From a virus, in IMG/VR virus record IMGVR_UViG_3300046524_000145, positions 1 through 53,586 of that record: a DNA stretch of 53,586 nt. One strand, given 5' to 3'. The position numbers were made by a program, and so were the translations under genes. Positions 6,120 to 14,959 of the stretch are shown here, in pieces (the first letter of the stretch is position 1; the number at the start of each line of letters is the position of its first letter). The notes below the pieces were generated by a model. That model was not told where the DNA came from. It did no database searches and worked only from the letters and a program-made list of their open reading frames with translations.

Positions 6120-6296
6120 ATGGCGATGATCGACACATCCGCGAACGACAACGACGGCGACGAACCGACAGCGATCAAGCGCGGCCCCGCGTCGCCCGCT
6201 AACCAGCGCTCGGCCAACGCCGTGGCGCCGAAGACGCTCGCACCGAAGCGCACGGCCACGAAGGCGCCGGCCGTGCTGGCGAAGGGCAAGCGCTAA
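6120..6296 (+). CDS. Small basic Ala/Lys-rich protein
   Basis: 58 aa starting MAMIDTSANDNDGDEPTAIK, with a basic, low-complexity C-terminal half (PKTLAPKRTATKAPAVLAKG). The start is set by GGAG 5 nt upstream. It is the first gene of the packaging/head block. A nucleic-acid-associated role is possible from composition alone; no family is recognised. Confidence 0.55.
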   Translation: MAMIDTSANDNDGDEPTAIKRGPASPANQRSANAVAPKTLAPKRTATKAPAVLAKGKR

Positions 6297-6448
6297 CCGA
6301 CTTCAACGCGCCTAGCCGTGAGTGGCGCGAGCATGACGAGTAACCACGGCAGGCCACGATGGGGTACGTGCTGGGCCTTTGCTCGCTGCGGCGAGATTTT
6401 CCTAAGCGCCAGGCGTGGCCAATCCCTACATCACACACAGGAAAGGGT

Positions 6449-6925
6449 ATGAGCGACAAGGACATCGAGCAGGAGATTCAGGCGAAGGGCAAGACTGCCG
6501 CGCGCGTGACGCCGGCAGACATCGACGCCGCGATCGTGAGCGAGCACTACTTCACGGCTGGGCATGCGATCAATGCGACTTTCGGTGCAGGCAATCCGGA
6601 AGCGAACGGCTACGTCCGCGACAGTTCTCCGCTGAACCGGCTGACAATCTGCGTGCTCGTGCTGCGCAACGGCTTCACCGTGACCGGCGAGAGTGCATGC
6701 GTGTCGCCTGAGAACTTCGATGCTGAGATCGGTCGCAAGGTCGCGCGTGTGAACGCCGTGCAGAAGATCTGGCCGCTCGAAGGCTATTTGCTTCAGCAGC
6801 GACTCGTCGAATCGTCGGCTCAAGTCGTGCCGCGCGCGGAGGTGTATTCGCGCGAGGAGTGTCGGTTCAATTACTGCGCTTCCCCGGATCTGTGCAAGCG
6901 GCATGGCCGCTGCGTGAACACGTAA
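6449..6925 (+). CDS. N4 gp49 / Sf6 gp66 family protein
   Basis: 158 aa. The ATG at 6449 follows GGAAAGGG. Conserved features of the Phage_gp49_66 family are present: IVSEHYFTAGHAI, the strand-rich LTICVLVLRNGFTVTGESA, and GRKVARVNAVQKIWPLEGYL near the end. The role of the family is unknown, although it is very common near packaging or early genes. A C-terminal Cys cluster (ECRFNYC then CKRHGRC) is an addition beyond the core and could bind metal. The terminase small subunit gene follows 12 bp downstream. Confidence 0.85.
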   Translation: MSDKDIEQEIQAKGKTAARVTPADIDAAIVSEHYFTAGHAINATFGAGNPEANGYVRDSSPLNRLTICVLVLRNGFTVTGESACVSPENFDAEIGRKVARVNAVQKIWPLEGYLLQQRLVESSAQVVPRAEVYSREECRFNYCASPDLCKRHGRCVNT

Positions 6926-6937
6926 CGAGAGGCACAC

Positions 6938-7699
6938 ATGGCGCTGACAGACAAGCAGCGCCGCTTTGTGGATGAGTATTTGGTCGATCTCAACGCCACG
7001 CAAGCGGCGATTCGAGCCGGATACAGCGAGCGCACGGCGCGCTCCATCGCCGCAGAGAACCTTACGAAACCTGACATCGTCGCCCATTTGGCCGTTCGCC
7101 GAAAGGAACTGGCGGATAAGACCGCGATCACGCCAGAAATGATCGCGCAACGCTGGTGGGAACTGGCGAACGTCGATGTCAATGAGATCGTCGAGTACCG
7201 CCGTTCGAACTGCCGCCATTGCTGGGGCGAAGAACATGAGTATCAGTGGACGCACGGCGAGTTCGAGAAGGCGCAGCGTGAAGCTGACGACGAGGGTAAG
7301 CCTGAGCCGTCAATGGCCGGCGGCTTCGGATTCGACCATAACCGCGAGCCTAATCCGGTCTGCCCGGAGTGCGGCGGCGAAGGTCGCGGCAAGGTCTACG
7401 TGCATGACACGCGCAGGCTGAAGGGTGGCGCGCGACGACTGTATGCCGGCGTGCACCAGGGGAAGGATGGGCTGAAGGCGCTCGTCGATGACCGACTGAA
7501 GGCGCTCGACGCCATATCTCGCATCTACGGGATGTACAACGACAAGCGCGACGACATAGGCAAGGCTCTAGCCGCCGAGAAGCTGCGCATGGAGAACGAG
7601 CGACTGCGCAAGGAACTTGACGATCCGACCGACAACCCGCCGACGCCGGTCAGGGTCATCGTCGAAGTGAAGGACGCAAGGAGGCGCAGCGATGCCTAG
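6938..7699 (+). CDS. terS: Terminase small subunit
   Basis: 253 aa. Residues 1-60 (LTDKQRRFVDEYLVDLNATQ, AAIRAGYSERTARSIAAENL) are the Terminase_2 HTH that recognises phage DNA for packaging. It is longer than typical subunits because of a middle insertion with two CxxC pairs (CRHC and CPEC), a probable zinc-binding module like that of DnaJ-type fingers. The C-terminal helix (LAAEKLRMENERLRKELDD) would mediate oligomerisation. It overlaps the large subunit gene by 8 bp. Confidence 0.9.
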   Translation: MALTDKQRRFVDEYLVDLNATQAAIRAGYSERTARSIAAENLTKPDIVAHLAVRRKELADKTAITPEMIAQRWWELANVDVNEIVEYRRSNCRHCWGEEHEYQWTHGEFEKAQREADDEGKPEPSMAGGFGFDHNREPNPVCPECGGEGRGKVYVHDTRRLKGGARRLYAGVHQGKDGLKALVDDRLKALDAISRIYGMYNDKRDDIGKALAAEKLRMENERLRKELDDPTDNPPTPVRVIVEVKDARRRSDA

Positions 7700-8960
7700 C
7701 CTGAACGTGCCACAGGCTAATTTCCTCGCGATGGAACACAAGTTCCGCGCCTACGTGGCGGGCTTCGGATCGGGAAAGACCTGGGTCGGCTGCGGCGGCT
7801 TGATGCAGCACTTCTGGGAGTTCCCTGGCATCAATGGCGGCTACTTCGCGCCGTCGTATCCGCAGATCCGCGACATTTTCTATCCGACCGTCGAGGAGGT
7901 CGCGTTCGATTGGGGCTTGAAAGTCTCGATCAACGAGTCGAACAAAGAGGTGCACGTTTTCGAGGGGCGCAAGTCGCGCGGCACGATCATCTGCCGATCG
8001 ATGGAGCGGCCCGAGACGATCGTCGGCTTCAAGATCGGCAAAGCGCTGTGCGACGAGCTCGACGTGATGAAGGCCGAGAAGGCGCGGCAAGCGTGGCGCA
8101 AGATCATCGCGCGGATGCGCTATAAGGTCGACGGGCTGAAGAACGGTGTCGATGTCACTACGACACCTGAGGGCTACAAATTTGTTCATGAACAGTTCGT
8201 CAAGCAGCTAGCGACGAAACCCGAGTTGCAGGCTATGTACGGCCTGATTCAGGCGAGCACGTACGACAACGAGGCGAATCTGCCCGATGACTACATTGAC
8301 TCGCTGTTCCTGACGTATCCGCCGCAGCTCATTGCCGCGTATCTCAAGGGTCAGTTCTGCAACCTCACGAGCGGCTCGGTGTATCCGAACTTCGACCGGG
8401 TACTGAACAACACGACCGCCGAGCGCAATCCCGGGGAGCCGCTGCATATCGGCATGGACTTCAACGTCCTGAAGATGGCCGCCGCGGTGCACGTCATTCG
8501 CGACGACATGCCGTATGCGGTTGATGAACTGGTCGACGTGCGCGACACGCCGACGATGGCGCGGCTGCTGACCGAGCGCTTTCCTGATACCGCGATCACG
8601 GTCTATCCGGACGCGAGCGGCCAGAACCGGAGCAGCAAGAACGCAAGCGAGTCGGACCTGAGCATTCTGCGCGAGGCAGGCTTAACGATCCGCGTGAATG
8701 GCACGAACCCGGCGATCAAAGACCGCGTCAACTCGGTCAATGCGCAGATTCTCAACGCCGCCGGCCATCGCCGCTACAAGGTCAACGTCGCGCGCTGCCC
8801 GAAGCTGGCAGAGGCGATCGAGCAGCAACCATATGACCAGGCGGGCGAGCCTGACAAATCCGGCGGCATCGACCACGTGATCGACGCTGCTGGCTACTTC
8901 ATCCAGAAGAACTGGCCGGTCGTCAAACGTTCCGCCGTCATCACCCAACTTCGAATCTGA
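7692..8960 (+). CDS. terL: Terminase large subunit
   Basis: 422 aa. It is the packaging ATPase and headful or site-specific nuclease. Walker A is GFGSGKT at residues 24-30 and the Walker B-like segment is ALCDELDVM. The C-terminal nuclease domain shows GMDFNVLKMAAAV, YPDASG and a closing DHVIDAAGYF, which supply the RNase H-like acidic residues. Gene order terS-terL-portal is standard. Confidence 0.95.
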   Translation: MPSLNVPQANFLAMEHKFRAYVAGFGSGKTWVGCGGLMQHFWEFPGINGGYFAPSYPQIRDIFYPTVEEVAFDWGLKVSINESNKEVHVFEGRKSRGTIICRSMERPETIVGFKIGKALCDELDVMKAEKARQAWRKIIARMRYKVDGLKNGVDVTTTPEGYKFVHEQFVKQLATKPELQAMYGLIQASTYDNEANLPDDYIDSLFLTYPPQLIAAYLKGQFCNLTSGSVYPNFDRVLNNTTAERNPGEPLHIGMDFNVLKMAAAVHVIRDDMPYAVDELVDVRDTPTMARLLTERFPDTAITVYPDASGQNRSSKNASESDLSILREAGLTIRVNGTNPAIKDRVNSVNAQILNAAGHRRYKVNVARCPKLAEAIEQQPYDQAGEPDKSGGIDHVIDAAGYFIQKNWPVVKRSAVITQLRI

Positions 8961-8966
8961 GCACAC

Positions 8967-10406
8967 ATGGAATACGTCAACGCACGCTCCTACATCGTCG
9001 AGTCGATGTGGCCCGACTGGTGCATGATCGATGCGCTGAAGGGTGGCACTCGATGGATGCGCCTCGCTGCGCAAGCCTACCTGCCGAAGTTTCCGCAGGA
9101 GGAAGCCGACGCATATAAGGCGCGGCTCGCCAGCTCGTTCCTGTACAACGGCCTCGCGTACACGATCGACTCGATGAGCGGCCTGCCGTTCAGTGAGCCG
9201 CTGAAGCTTAACGACGACATCCCGACGAACATTCGGGACATGACCGAAGACATCGACCTCGAAGGGCGCAACCTGCACGTGTTCGCGCACGACATCTTCG
9301 AGGCTGGGCTGAGCTATGGCCTGTCGTACATCCTCGTCGATTACCCGACAACGGACGGCGCGCAGACGCAAGCTGACTTGCAGGGCATGAATGCGCGTCC
9401 GTTCATGGTGCACATCCGGCCGCAGCAAGTGCTCGGCTGGACGGCATCGCGCATCAATGGCGTGATGCAGCTCACCGAAGTGCGCATCTGGGAAATCCTC
9501 GAGGAGCAGAACGGCCTGCTCTCGTCGCTGCCTGTCACACGCGTGAAGGTGTGGCGACCGGACGATTGGGAAGTGTGGGAGCCTGACCTGACGACGGGCA
9601 AGAAGGACGCCGCGTGGAAGATGACCGATAGCGGCGTCAACTCGCTCGGCAAGATCCCGCTCGTGCCGTTCTACGCCAAGCGAACCGGATTCATGGTCGC
9701 GCGCCCGCCGATGCTCGACATCGCGCACCTGAACGTCGAGCACTGGCAGTCGTCGAGCGACCAGCGCAACATCCTGCACACTGCGCGTGTGCCGATCCTC
9801 GCGATCATCGGCGGCGAAGATGGCAAAGACCTCGCCATCGGCGCAGCGTCTGCCGTGCGTCTGCCGCTTGGCGCTGACATGAAGTACGTCGAGACCGCAG
9901 GCCATGCAATCTCAGCCGGTCGGCAGGATCTGCTCGACATCGAAGACCGCATGCGCTCGCTCGGCGCCAAGATGCTGCAAGAGGGCGTCAAGAGTGGCCG
10001 CATGACGGCGACCGACGCGAGCATCGCGAACCAGAAGGAGCAGTCTGTGCTCGGCAACATGGCGCAGAACCTCGAAGACGCGATCGACCAGGCGCTGCAA
10101 TTGATGGCCGACTGGATCAAGGTGCCGGATGGCGGCAAGGTCACGGTCTACAAGGATTTCGGCGTCAACGAGGTAGTCGGCACGACGGAGCAGACGCTCA
10201 CGACCGCCGCGACGACCGGCCTCATCAGTCAGCGCACGTGGTACGGCGAGATGCAGCGCCGCGGCACGCTGAGCCCTGACGTGACGTACGAAGACGAGCA
10301 GGAGCGTATCGCAGTGCAGCCGCCGCTCATTGGTGGCAAGACACCGCCGATGGCACCGCCGATGGATAGCCGCGGCAACAACCCGCAACCGACGACCGGT
10401 GAGTAA
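8967..10406 (+). CDS. Portal protein, DUF4055 family
   Basis: 479 aa. The segments YLPKFPQEEADAYKARLASS and LDIAHLNVEHWQSSSDQRN are characteristic of DUF4055 portal proteins. These form the dodecameric ring through which DNA enters the head and to which the tail attaches. It follows terL by 6 bp, and its stop overlaps the head morphogenesis ATG as TAATG. The C-terminus is Pro-rich (QPPLIGGKTPPMAPPM). Confidence 0.9.
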   Translation: MEYVNARSYIVESMWPDWCMIDALKGGTRWMRLAAQAYLPKFPQEEADAYKARLASSFLYNGLAYTIDSMSGLPFSEPLKLNDDIPTNIRDMTEDIDLEGRNLHVFAHDIFEAGLSYGLSYILVDYPTTDGAQTQADLQGMNARPFMVHIRPQQVLGWTASRINGVMQLTEVRIWEILEEQNGLLSSLPVTRVKVWRPDDWEVWEPDLTTGKKDAAWKMTDSGVNSLGKIPLVPFYAKRTGFMVARPPMLDIAHLNVEHWQSSSDQRNILHTARVPILAIIGGEDGKDLAIGAASAVRLPLGADMKYVETAGHAISAGRQDLLDIEDRMRSLGAKMLQEGVKSGRMTATDASIANQKEQSVLGNMAQNLEDAIDQALQLMADWIKVPDGGKVTVYKDFGVNEVVGTTEQTLTTAATTGLISQRTWYGEMQRRGTLSPDVTYEDEQERIAVQPPLIGGKTPPMAPPMDSRGNNPQPTTGE

Positions 10407-11440
10407 TGGGCAATCTATCCGACATCTTCGCGTCGCTGTTCGTCGAGCACGGCATCAACCTGCTGCGCGCATCGTCGGGCATCGACGCGAAGGCCGCCGA
10501 GAAGCTGCAATCGCTGATCGACGATCTCGTCGTGCTGCTTAACACGGTCGACGCGCCGAACGCGAAGAAGTCGATCATCAACTCGTTGATCCGCGACGCG
10601 TACGAGACGATCGACGAGCATTACATGACGCTCGGCACACAGGTGCTCGATCACCTCGCGCAGATCGCCGAGATCGAGGGCAAGTTCGTCACGAAGACGA
10701 TGAACAAGGGTATCGGCCTCGACCTGATCGAAGCGCCGGCCAGCCTCGCCGACAACGCGCACAAGGTTCTCGTTCAGGGCGCGACGACATCGGACTGGCT
10801 GAAGCGGCAGAGCGCCGACACGCAGTTCCGGTTCCGCGCCGCTGTCGCTACTGGCTACCAGAACGGCGAGACGACGCAGCAGATCGTCGCCAAGATCGCC
10901 GGCACTGACGGCTTCATGGAGATTGCAAAGCGCAATGTCTCGACGCTCGTGCACACCGCGGTGCAAGAGACGGCGGCTGACGCGCGCATGAAGCTGTTGC
11001 AGGCGAATAGCGATGTGGTGCAGGGCGTGCAGTGGGTTAGCACACTCGACGGCCGCACGTGCGTTCCGTGCGCGGTGCGTGACGGCATGACGTGGACGCT
11101 CGACGGCGCCGCGATCACTGCCGACGTGCCGTATGGCGATGGCGCTCCGCTGCACTTCGGCTGCCGCTGCGCGCTGATCCCGCTGACGCGATCATGGAAA
11201 GACCTCGGCATCAACGTTGACGAGATCCCGGTATCGACACGCGCCAGCATGAACGGCCAGGTTGCGGCGAACCTCGCGTTCGAGGACTGGCTTGCCGACA
11301 AGAGCGCTGCGTTTCAAGACAAGGTGCTCGGGCCCGGTCGCGCGGCATTGTTCCGCAGCGGCAAGATCACGCTGCGCGATCTGCTGAACCAGTCGGGCAG
11401 GCCGCTCTCGCTCGACGAGCTGCGCGCGAAATACGAGTAA
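10406..11440 (+). CDS. Head morphogenesis protein, SPP1 gp7-like
   Basis: 344 aa. The middle carries the SPP1 gp7/Mu F domain signature: WVSTLDGRTCVPCAVRDGM and then PLHFGCRCALIPL, with paired cysteines. The family is a minor capsid or ejection component bound to the portal. The C-terminal 60 residues (FEDWLADKSAAFQDKVLGPG) also belong to the conserved pattern. It is translationally coupled to the portal and followed by a terminator. Confidence 0.88.
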   Translation: MGNLSDIFASLFVEHGINLLRASSGIDAKAAEKLQSLIDDLVVLLNTVDAPNAKKSIINSLIRDAYETIDEHYMTLGTQVLDHLAQIAEIEGKFVTKTMNKGIGLDLIEAPASLADNAHKVLVQGATTSDWLKRQSADTQFRFRAAVATGYQNGETTQQIVAKIAGTDGFMEIAKRNVSTLVHTAVQETAADARMKLLQANSDVVQGVQWVSTLDGRTCVPCAVRDGMTWTLDGAAITADVPYGDGAPLHFGCRCALIPLTRSWKDLGINVDEIPVSTRASMNGQVAANLAFEDWLADKSAAFQDKVLGPGRAALFRSGKITLRDLLNQSGRPLSLDELRAKYE

Positions 11441-11457
11441 CCGATTCAGTTTCAACG

Positions 11458-11489
11458 AAGCCGCCGGCGTGATGCTTGGCGGCTTTTTC
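11458..11489 (+). terminator. Intrinsic terminator before scaffold/capsid unit
   Basis: AAGCCGCC and GGCGGCTT form an 8-bp stem followed by TTTTT. It separates the portal/morphogenesis genes from scaffold and major capsid. Confidence 0.75.
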
Positions 11490-11554
11490 ATTTGTACGCG
11501 GCGGGATGCCGTTCTTTACCTCAATCAATTGGCGGGATGCCAAGGAGCAATGCA

Positions 11555-12340
11555 ATGGGCTTGAAAGTGCTGGTGGATTCGATCGAAGCGGTCGACGAGA
11601 AGTATCGCGACCTGTACGTGAAGGGCGATGACGGGAAGTTTCGCCTGGATGCGGAAATCGAAGACGTGAGCGGGCTGAAGAACGCGCTCGCGAAGGAGCG
11701 GACCACTGCTTCCGACGCGATCAAGAAGGTCAAGGAATTCGAGACCCGGTTCGCCGGCATCGATCCGGACCAAGTGCGCGCGATTCTCGATCGAGTCGCC
11801 AACGACGACGAAGCCAAGCTTGTGGCCGAAGGCAAGATCGATCAGGTCATCGAGAAGCGCACCGAGCGTCTGCGTGCAGACCTCGACAAGCGCGTCAACG
11901 ATGCAACTGCTGCAGCGCAGGCCGCGAATGAGCGCGCCAATCGCTTCAGCACGCGCGTGCTTGACGACCAGATCCGCGCTGCCGCAGCGAAGGCAGGCAT
12001 TCACGCCCACGCAGTAGACGACGCGCTGTTCCGCGGGCGGTCCATGTTCCAGCTCGACGAGAACGGTCACGCCGTTCAGATCGGCGACGACGGGCAGCCG
12101 GTGCTGGGCAAAGACGGCAAGACGCCGTTCAACCCGGCGGAATGGCTCGACAGCATGAAAGAGGCAGCGCCTCACTGGTTCCCGGCGGGTGCGTCGGGCA
12201 GCGGTAGTGGCAGCGGCAACCGCGGCGCCGGCAACGCGAACCTGAACCGTTCGACGATGACGGCGAAAGAGAAATCGGAGTACATCGCCAAGCATGGGCG
12301 CGACCAATACATGTCGCTCCCGATGGGCGGTGCCAAGTAA
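11555..12340 (+). CDS. Scaffold-like protein (minor structural GP20 type)
   Basis: 261 aa. AAGGAG lies 7 nt before the ATG at 11555. The protein is a long charged helix in its first 150 residues (EIEDVSGLKNALAKERTTA, then KKVKEFETRFAG), with a Gly/Ser-rich stretch (GASGSGSGSGNRG) before a short basic C-terminal segment. This matches GP20-type phage scaffolds, which are placed directly before the major capsid gene, bind capsid through their C-terminus and are lost on maturation. Confidence 0.78.
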   Translation: MGLKVLVDSIEAVDEKYRDLYVKGDDGKFRLDAEIEDVSGLKNALAKERTTASDAIKKVKEFETRFAGIDPDQVRAILDRVANDDEAKLVAEGKIDQVIEKRTERLRADLDKRVNDATAAAQAANERANRFSTRVLDDQIRAAAAKAGIHAHAVDDALFRGRSMFQLDENGHAVQIGDDGQPVLGKDGKTPFNPAEWLDSMKEAAPHWFPAGASGSGSGSGNRGAGNANLNRSTMTAKEKSEYIAKHGRDQYMSLPMGGAK

Positions 12341-12359
12341 TTTTTAGGAGCATCACACT

Positions 12360-13349
12360 ATGGCAAGCGGATTGGCAGGCGGTTTTAAGGTCTATCAGGA
12401 CCAGTTCCAGACGGGCATCGTCGAAACGCTGACGCAGAACAGCAACGCGTTCAACGAGGCATCGCAGGGCGCGATTCAGCTCTCGACGATCAGCCGTCGC
12501 GGCGACTTCTCGCAAGAAGCGTTCTTCCAGGTGCTCTCGGGCATGGTCTCGCGTCGCGACAACACGTCGCAAGCAGCCGCGACCGATCAGAACCTGACGC
12601 AGGACGAGTGGATCAGCGTCAAGCTGAACCGCAAGATCGGCCCGGTCAACCAGTCGCGCGACTCGTTCCGCAAGATCATGATGGGCAAGACCGAAGAGGA
12701 AATGTCCTTCATCCTCGGCCAGATGGCCGGCAAGGGCATGCAGCTCGACATGCTGAACGCTGCGGTGCTCGGCGCGCGCGCCGCGCTTCAGGCGCAGGCT
12801 TCGGTGTCGCGCGTGGTCGCCGCCAGCGGCACGATGAAGACGACCGCACTCGTCGACGGCCTCGCAGCCTTCGGCGACGCGGCGTCGAACATCGTGTGCT
12901 GGGTCATGCACTCGAAGCAGTATTACGACCTCGTGAAGGATCAGATCGCGTCGAACATCTTCGGCGTGTCGAACTTCGCGGTCGCGAACGCTTCGCCGGT
13001 CACGCTGAATCGCCCGGTGCTGGTGACCGACTCGGCGTCGCTCATCACGACGACCGGCAGCGGCTCGACCGCGGTGAACACGTATTACACGCTCGGCCTG
13101 ACCGCCGGCGGTGCGATCGTGGAGAACACCGAGGAAGAAGAGCTGATCGTGCAGGACGTGACCGGCAACGAGAACCTGGCTGTGCGCATGCAAGGCGAAT
13201 TCGCCTACAACGTCGGCATCAAGGGCTTCAAGTGGGACATCACGCAAGGCGCGAACCCGACGAACGCTGCACTCGGCACCGGTGGTAACTGGAAGGCCGT
13301 GCGCGCGTCGTTCAAGGATTTCGCGGGCGTGACCATCGCCTCGCTGTAA
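12360..13349 (+). CDS. Major capsid protein
   Basis: 329 aa. It sits directly after the scaffold and before connectors, has its own AGGAG site and is followed by a strong terminator. The protein is Ala/Gly/Thr-rich with the moderately acidic N-terminal helix of HK97-fold capsids. The segment FSQEAFFQVLSGMVSRRDNT and the closing GFKWDITQG are conserved in major capsid proteins of this kind. The family name is uncertain; the assignment rests on context, size and composition. Confidence 0.82.
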   Translation: MASGLAGGFKVYQDQFQTGIVETLTQNSNAFNEASQGAIQLSTISRRGDFSQEAFFQVLSGMVSRRDNTSQAAATDQNLTQDEWISVKLNRKIGPVNQSRDSFRKIMMGKTEEEMSFILGQMAGKGMQLDMLNAAVLGARAALQAQASVSRVVAASGTMKTTALVDGLAAFGDAASNIVCWVMHSKQYYDLVKDQIASNIFGVSNFAVANASPVTLNRPVLVTDSASLITTTGSGSTAVNTYYTLGLTAGGAIVENTEEEELIVQDVTGNENLAVRMQGEFAYNVGIKGFKWDITQGANPTNAALGTGGNWKAVRASFKDFAGVTIASL

Positions 13350-13375
13350 TCGACCGGCTGTAGTTAGCCACTGAG

Positions 13376-13405
13376 AAAAGAGCCTGCCGCGTGGTGGGCT
13401 CTTTT
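13376..13405 (+). terminator. Intrinsic terminator after major capsid gene
   Basis: AAAAGAGCC (13376-13384) pairs with GGCTCTTTT (13397-13405) around a 12-nt loop. The T-rich end is part of the stem, so it works in either direction. Confidence 0.7.
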
Positions 13406-13423
13406 CGCATCAACGGACAATCC

Positions 13424-14377
13424 ATGAAATTTCTGATCTACGCCGCGCTCGGCAGCGTGATTGCTGGCGCGTTTGCTGACGGCATCGCTGCAACAGGCCA
13501 CAAGGCGCATTTCCGCTCCATCAGCGACCACGCGAAGGGCGAAACCGAACTGTGCGACGCTGTCATCGTCGACGGCTTGCGCGAACGCGGCGCAGATGTG
13601 CTGGCCGACTTCACGAAGCGCGGCATTCCCGTCATCGTGACGGACCTCGGCTATGTGGATCGCGCGAGCGGCCCGACCGACATCGAAGGGCACTGGCAAG
13701 TCGGGATTGGCGGCCTCAACTGGCTGCCGTCGATCGACTGCCCGCCGGATCGCTTCGCCAAGCTCGGCGTCAAGCTGGCGCCGCCGGCGAAGGGCGGCAA
13801 GGTGACGATCATCGCCGGCCAGCATGTCGGCGACGCGGCGCATCCGTTCAAGTCAGCCGACGAGATCGCCAAGTGGGCCGAAGAAATCGCCGAGAAGATC
13901 GACGGTGACGTCGTGTTCCGACCGCATCCGCGCTCGCCCGACGTGCGCCCGAACCTACCGATCGACGATCTGCCGCTGGCCGAATCGCTCGCTCGCGCCA
14001 AGGCTGTCGTCGCGTACACCAGCAACGTCGGCAATGATGCGCTGCTCGCGGGCGTGCAGCCGATCGCGAACGGTCCCGCCGTGTGGGCCGATGTGTCGCT
14101 CGACGACCGCGCTGCGTACTTCGCCAAGCTGGCCTACGCGCAGTGGACGCTCGACGAGATCGCGAGCGGTGAAGCGGTGCGCTTCCTGACCGAGCATGCG
14201 CTGACTGGCGACCCGTTCGAAACGGCTGAAGCCGACGCGGCGCCGGCTGAAGGTGCGGCACTGTCGCTGCCCGATCTGCGCGCACGCCTGACCGAACTCA
14301 AGATCGAATTCCCGGCTACCGCGAAGAAGGCCGAACTGGCTGCGCTGCTCGCGCGTGCCACGAATCCGGAGGCTTAA
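13424..14377 (+). CDS. Glycosyltransferase-like protein fused to a HeH domain
   Basis: 317 aa. The ATG at 13424 avoids starting inside the terminator hairpin. Residues 1-240 read like a GT-B-type glycosyltransferase or capsule-synthesis protein: a Rossmann-like start (MKFLIYAALGSVIAGAFADG), a middle strand VVFRPHPRSPD, and a nucleotide-sugar-type segment AVVAYTSNVGNDALLAGVQP. Residues 285-312 (SLPDLRARLTELKIEFPATA, then KKAELAALL) form a HeH/LEM-like helix-extended-loop-helix, common in phage head accessory proteins. It could modify or decorate the capsid, or be a structural protein built from a repurposed enzyme fold. It is not coupled to the major capsid gene but is to the connector. Confidence 0.55.
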   Translation: MKFLIYAALGSVIAGAFADGIAATGHKAHFRSISDHAKGETELCDAVIVDGLRERGADVLADFTKRGIPVIVTDLGYVDRASGPTDIEGHWQVGIGGLNWLPSIDCPPDRFAKLGVKLAPPAKGGKVTIIAGQHVGDAAHPFKSADEIAKWAEEIAEKIDGDVVFRPHPRSPDVRPNLPIDDLPLAESLARAKAVVAYTSNVGNDALLAGVQPIANGPAVWADVSLDDRAAYFAKLAYAQWTLDEIASGEAVRFLTEHALTGDPFETAEADAAPAEGAALSLPDLRARLTELKIEFPATAKKAELAALLARATNPEA

Positions 14378-14380
14378 CGC

Positions 14381-14959
14381 ATGACCATCACCATCGTCGT
14401 CGAAGACGGCACGGGCCTGGCCGACGCCGATGTGTATGTCGCGCAGGTCGACGCCGACGCCTACTTCGCCAAGCGCAATAACGCGGTGTGGGCGGCGGCA
14501 TCGAACGACCAGAAAGCCGCGGCACTCGTCGCTGCGACGGGCTATCTGGATCGACGCTACAAGTTCAAGGGCTACAAGCTCACGACCACGCAGGCGCTCG
14601 AGTGGCCGCGGACGCCGGCGGTTGCGAACGCCGTCGATCCGGCGCAAAACGCGTTCGATCCCTTCTGGGGCACGTTCGCGTTCTATGCGCCGGACCCGAA
14701 CGAGATCGCGCGCTTTCAGTGGCCGGTGAAGCGCATCACCGACGCCTGCTGCGAGCTCGCGGTGCGCGCGCTGGCGGCCGACCTGTACACCGACGAATCG
14801 CCGGATCGCGTCGTGCAGAAGACGGTCGGCCCGATCACCAAGCGCTATTTCCAGTACGACAAGAACGGCGGCCAGACGCGTTACGCAGTGGTCGACGATC
14901 TCGTGTCGACTTTCCTCAACGGCGGCGGCCGGATGAACGTTTCGATGAGCCGATCATGA
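14381..14959 (+). CDS. Head-tail connector, DnaT-like family
   Basis: 192 aa. The opening (EDGTGLADADVYVAQVDADA, YFAKRN) and the central ATGYLDRRYKFKGYK match the phage family annotated DnaT-like ssDNA-binding, now seen as a head completion/connector protein. It follows the HeH protein by 3 bp and overlaps the next gene by ATGA, in the usual connector position between capsid and tail genes. Confidence 0.75.
   Translation: MTITIVVEDGTGLADADVYVAQVDADAYFAKRNNAVWAAASNDQKAAALVAATGYLDRRYKFKGYKLTTTQALEWPRTPAVANAVDPAQNAFDPFWGTFAFYAPDPNEIARFQWPVKRITDACCELAVRALAADLYTDESPDRVVQKTVGPITKRYFQYDKNGGQTRYAVVDDLVSTFLNGGGRMNVSMSRS

Noticed and set aside
8682-9905. Leftward 407-codon frame opposite terminase and portal
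   Set aside because: It spans the 3-prime end of terL and the portal, both strongly supported; it is a GC-bias shadow.
12129-13247. Leftward 372-codon frame opposite scaffold and capsid genes
   Set aside because: Its composition is His/Arg/Val-heavy with no motif; the sense strand has clear capsid genes.
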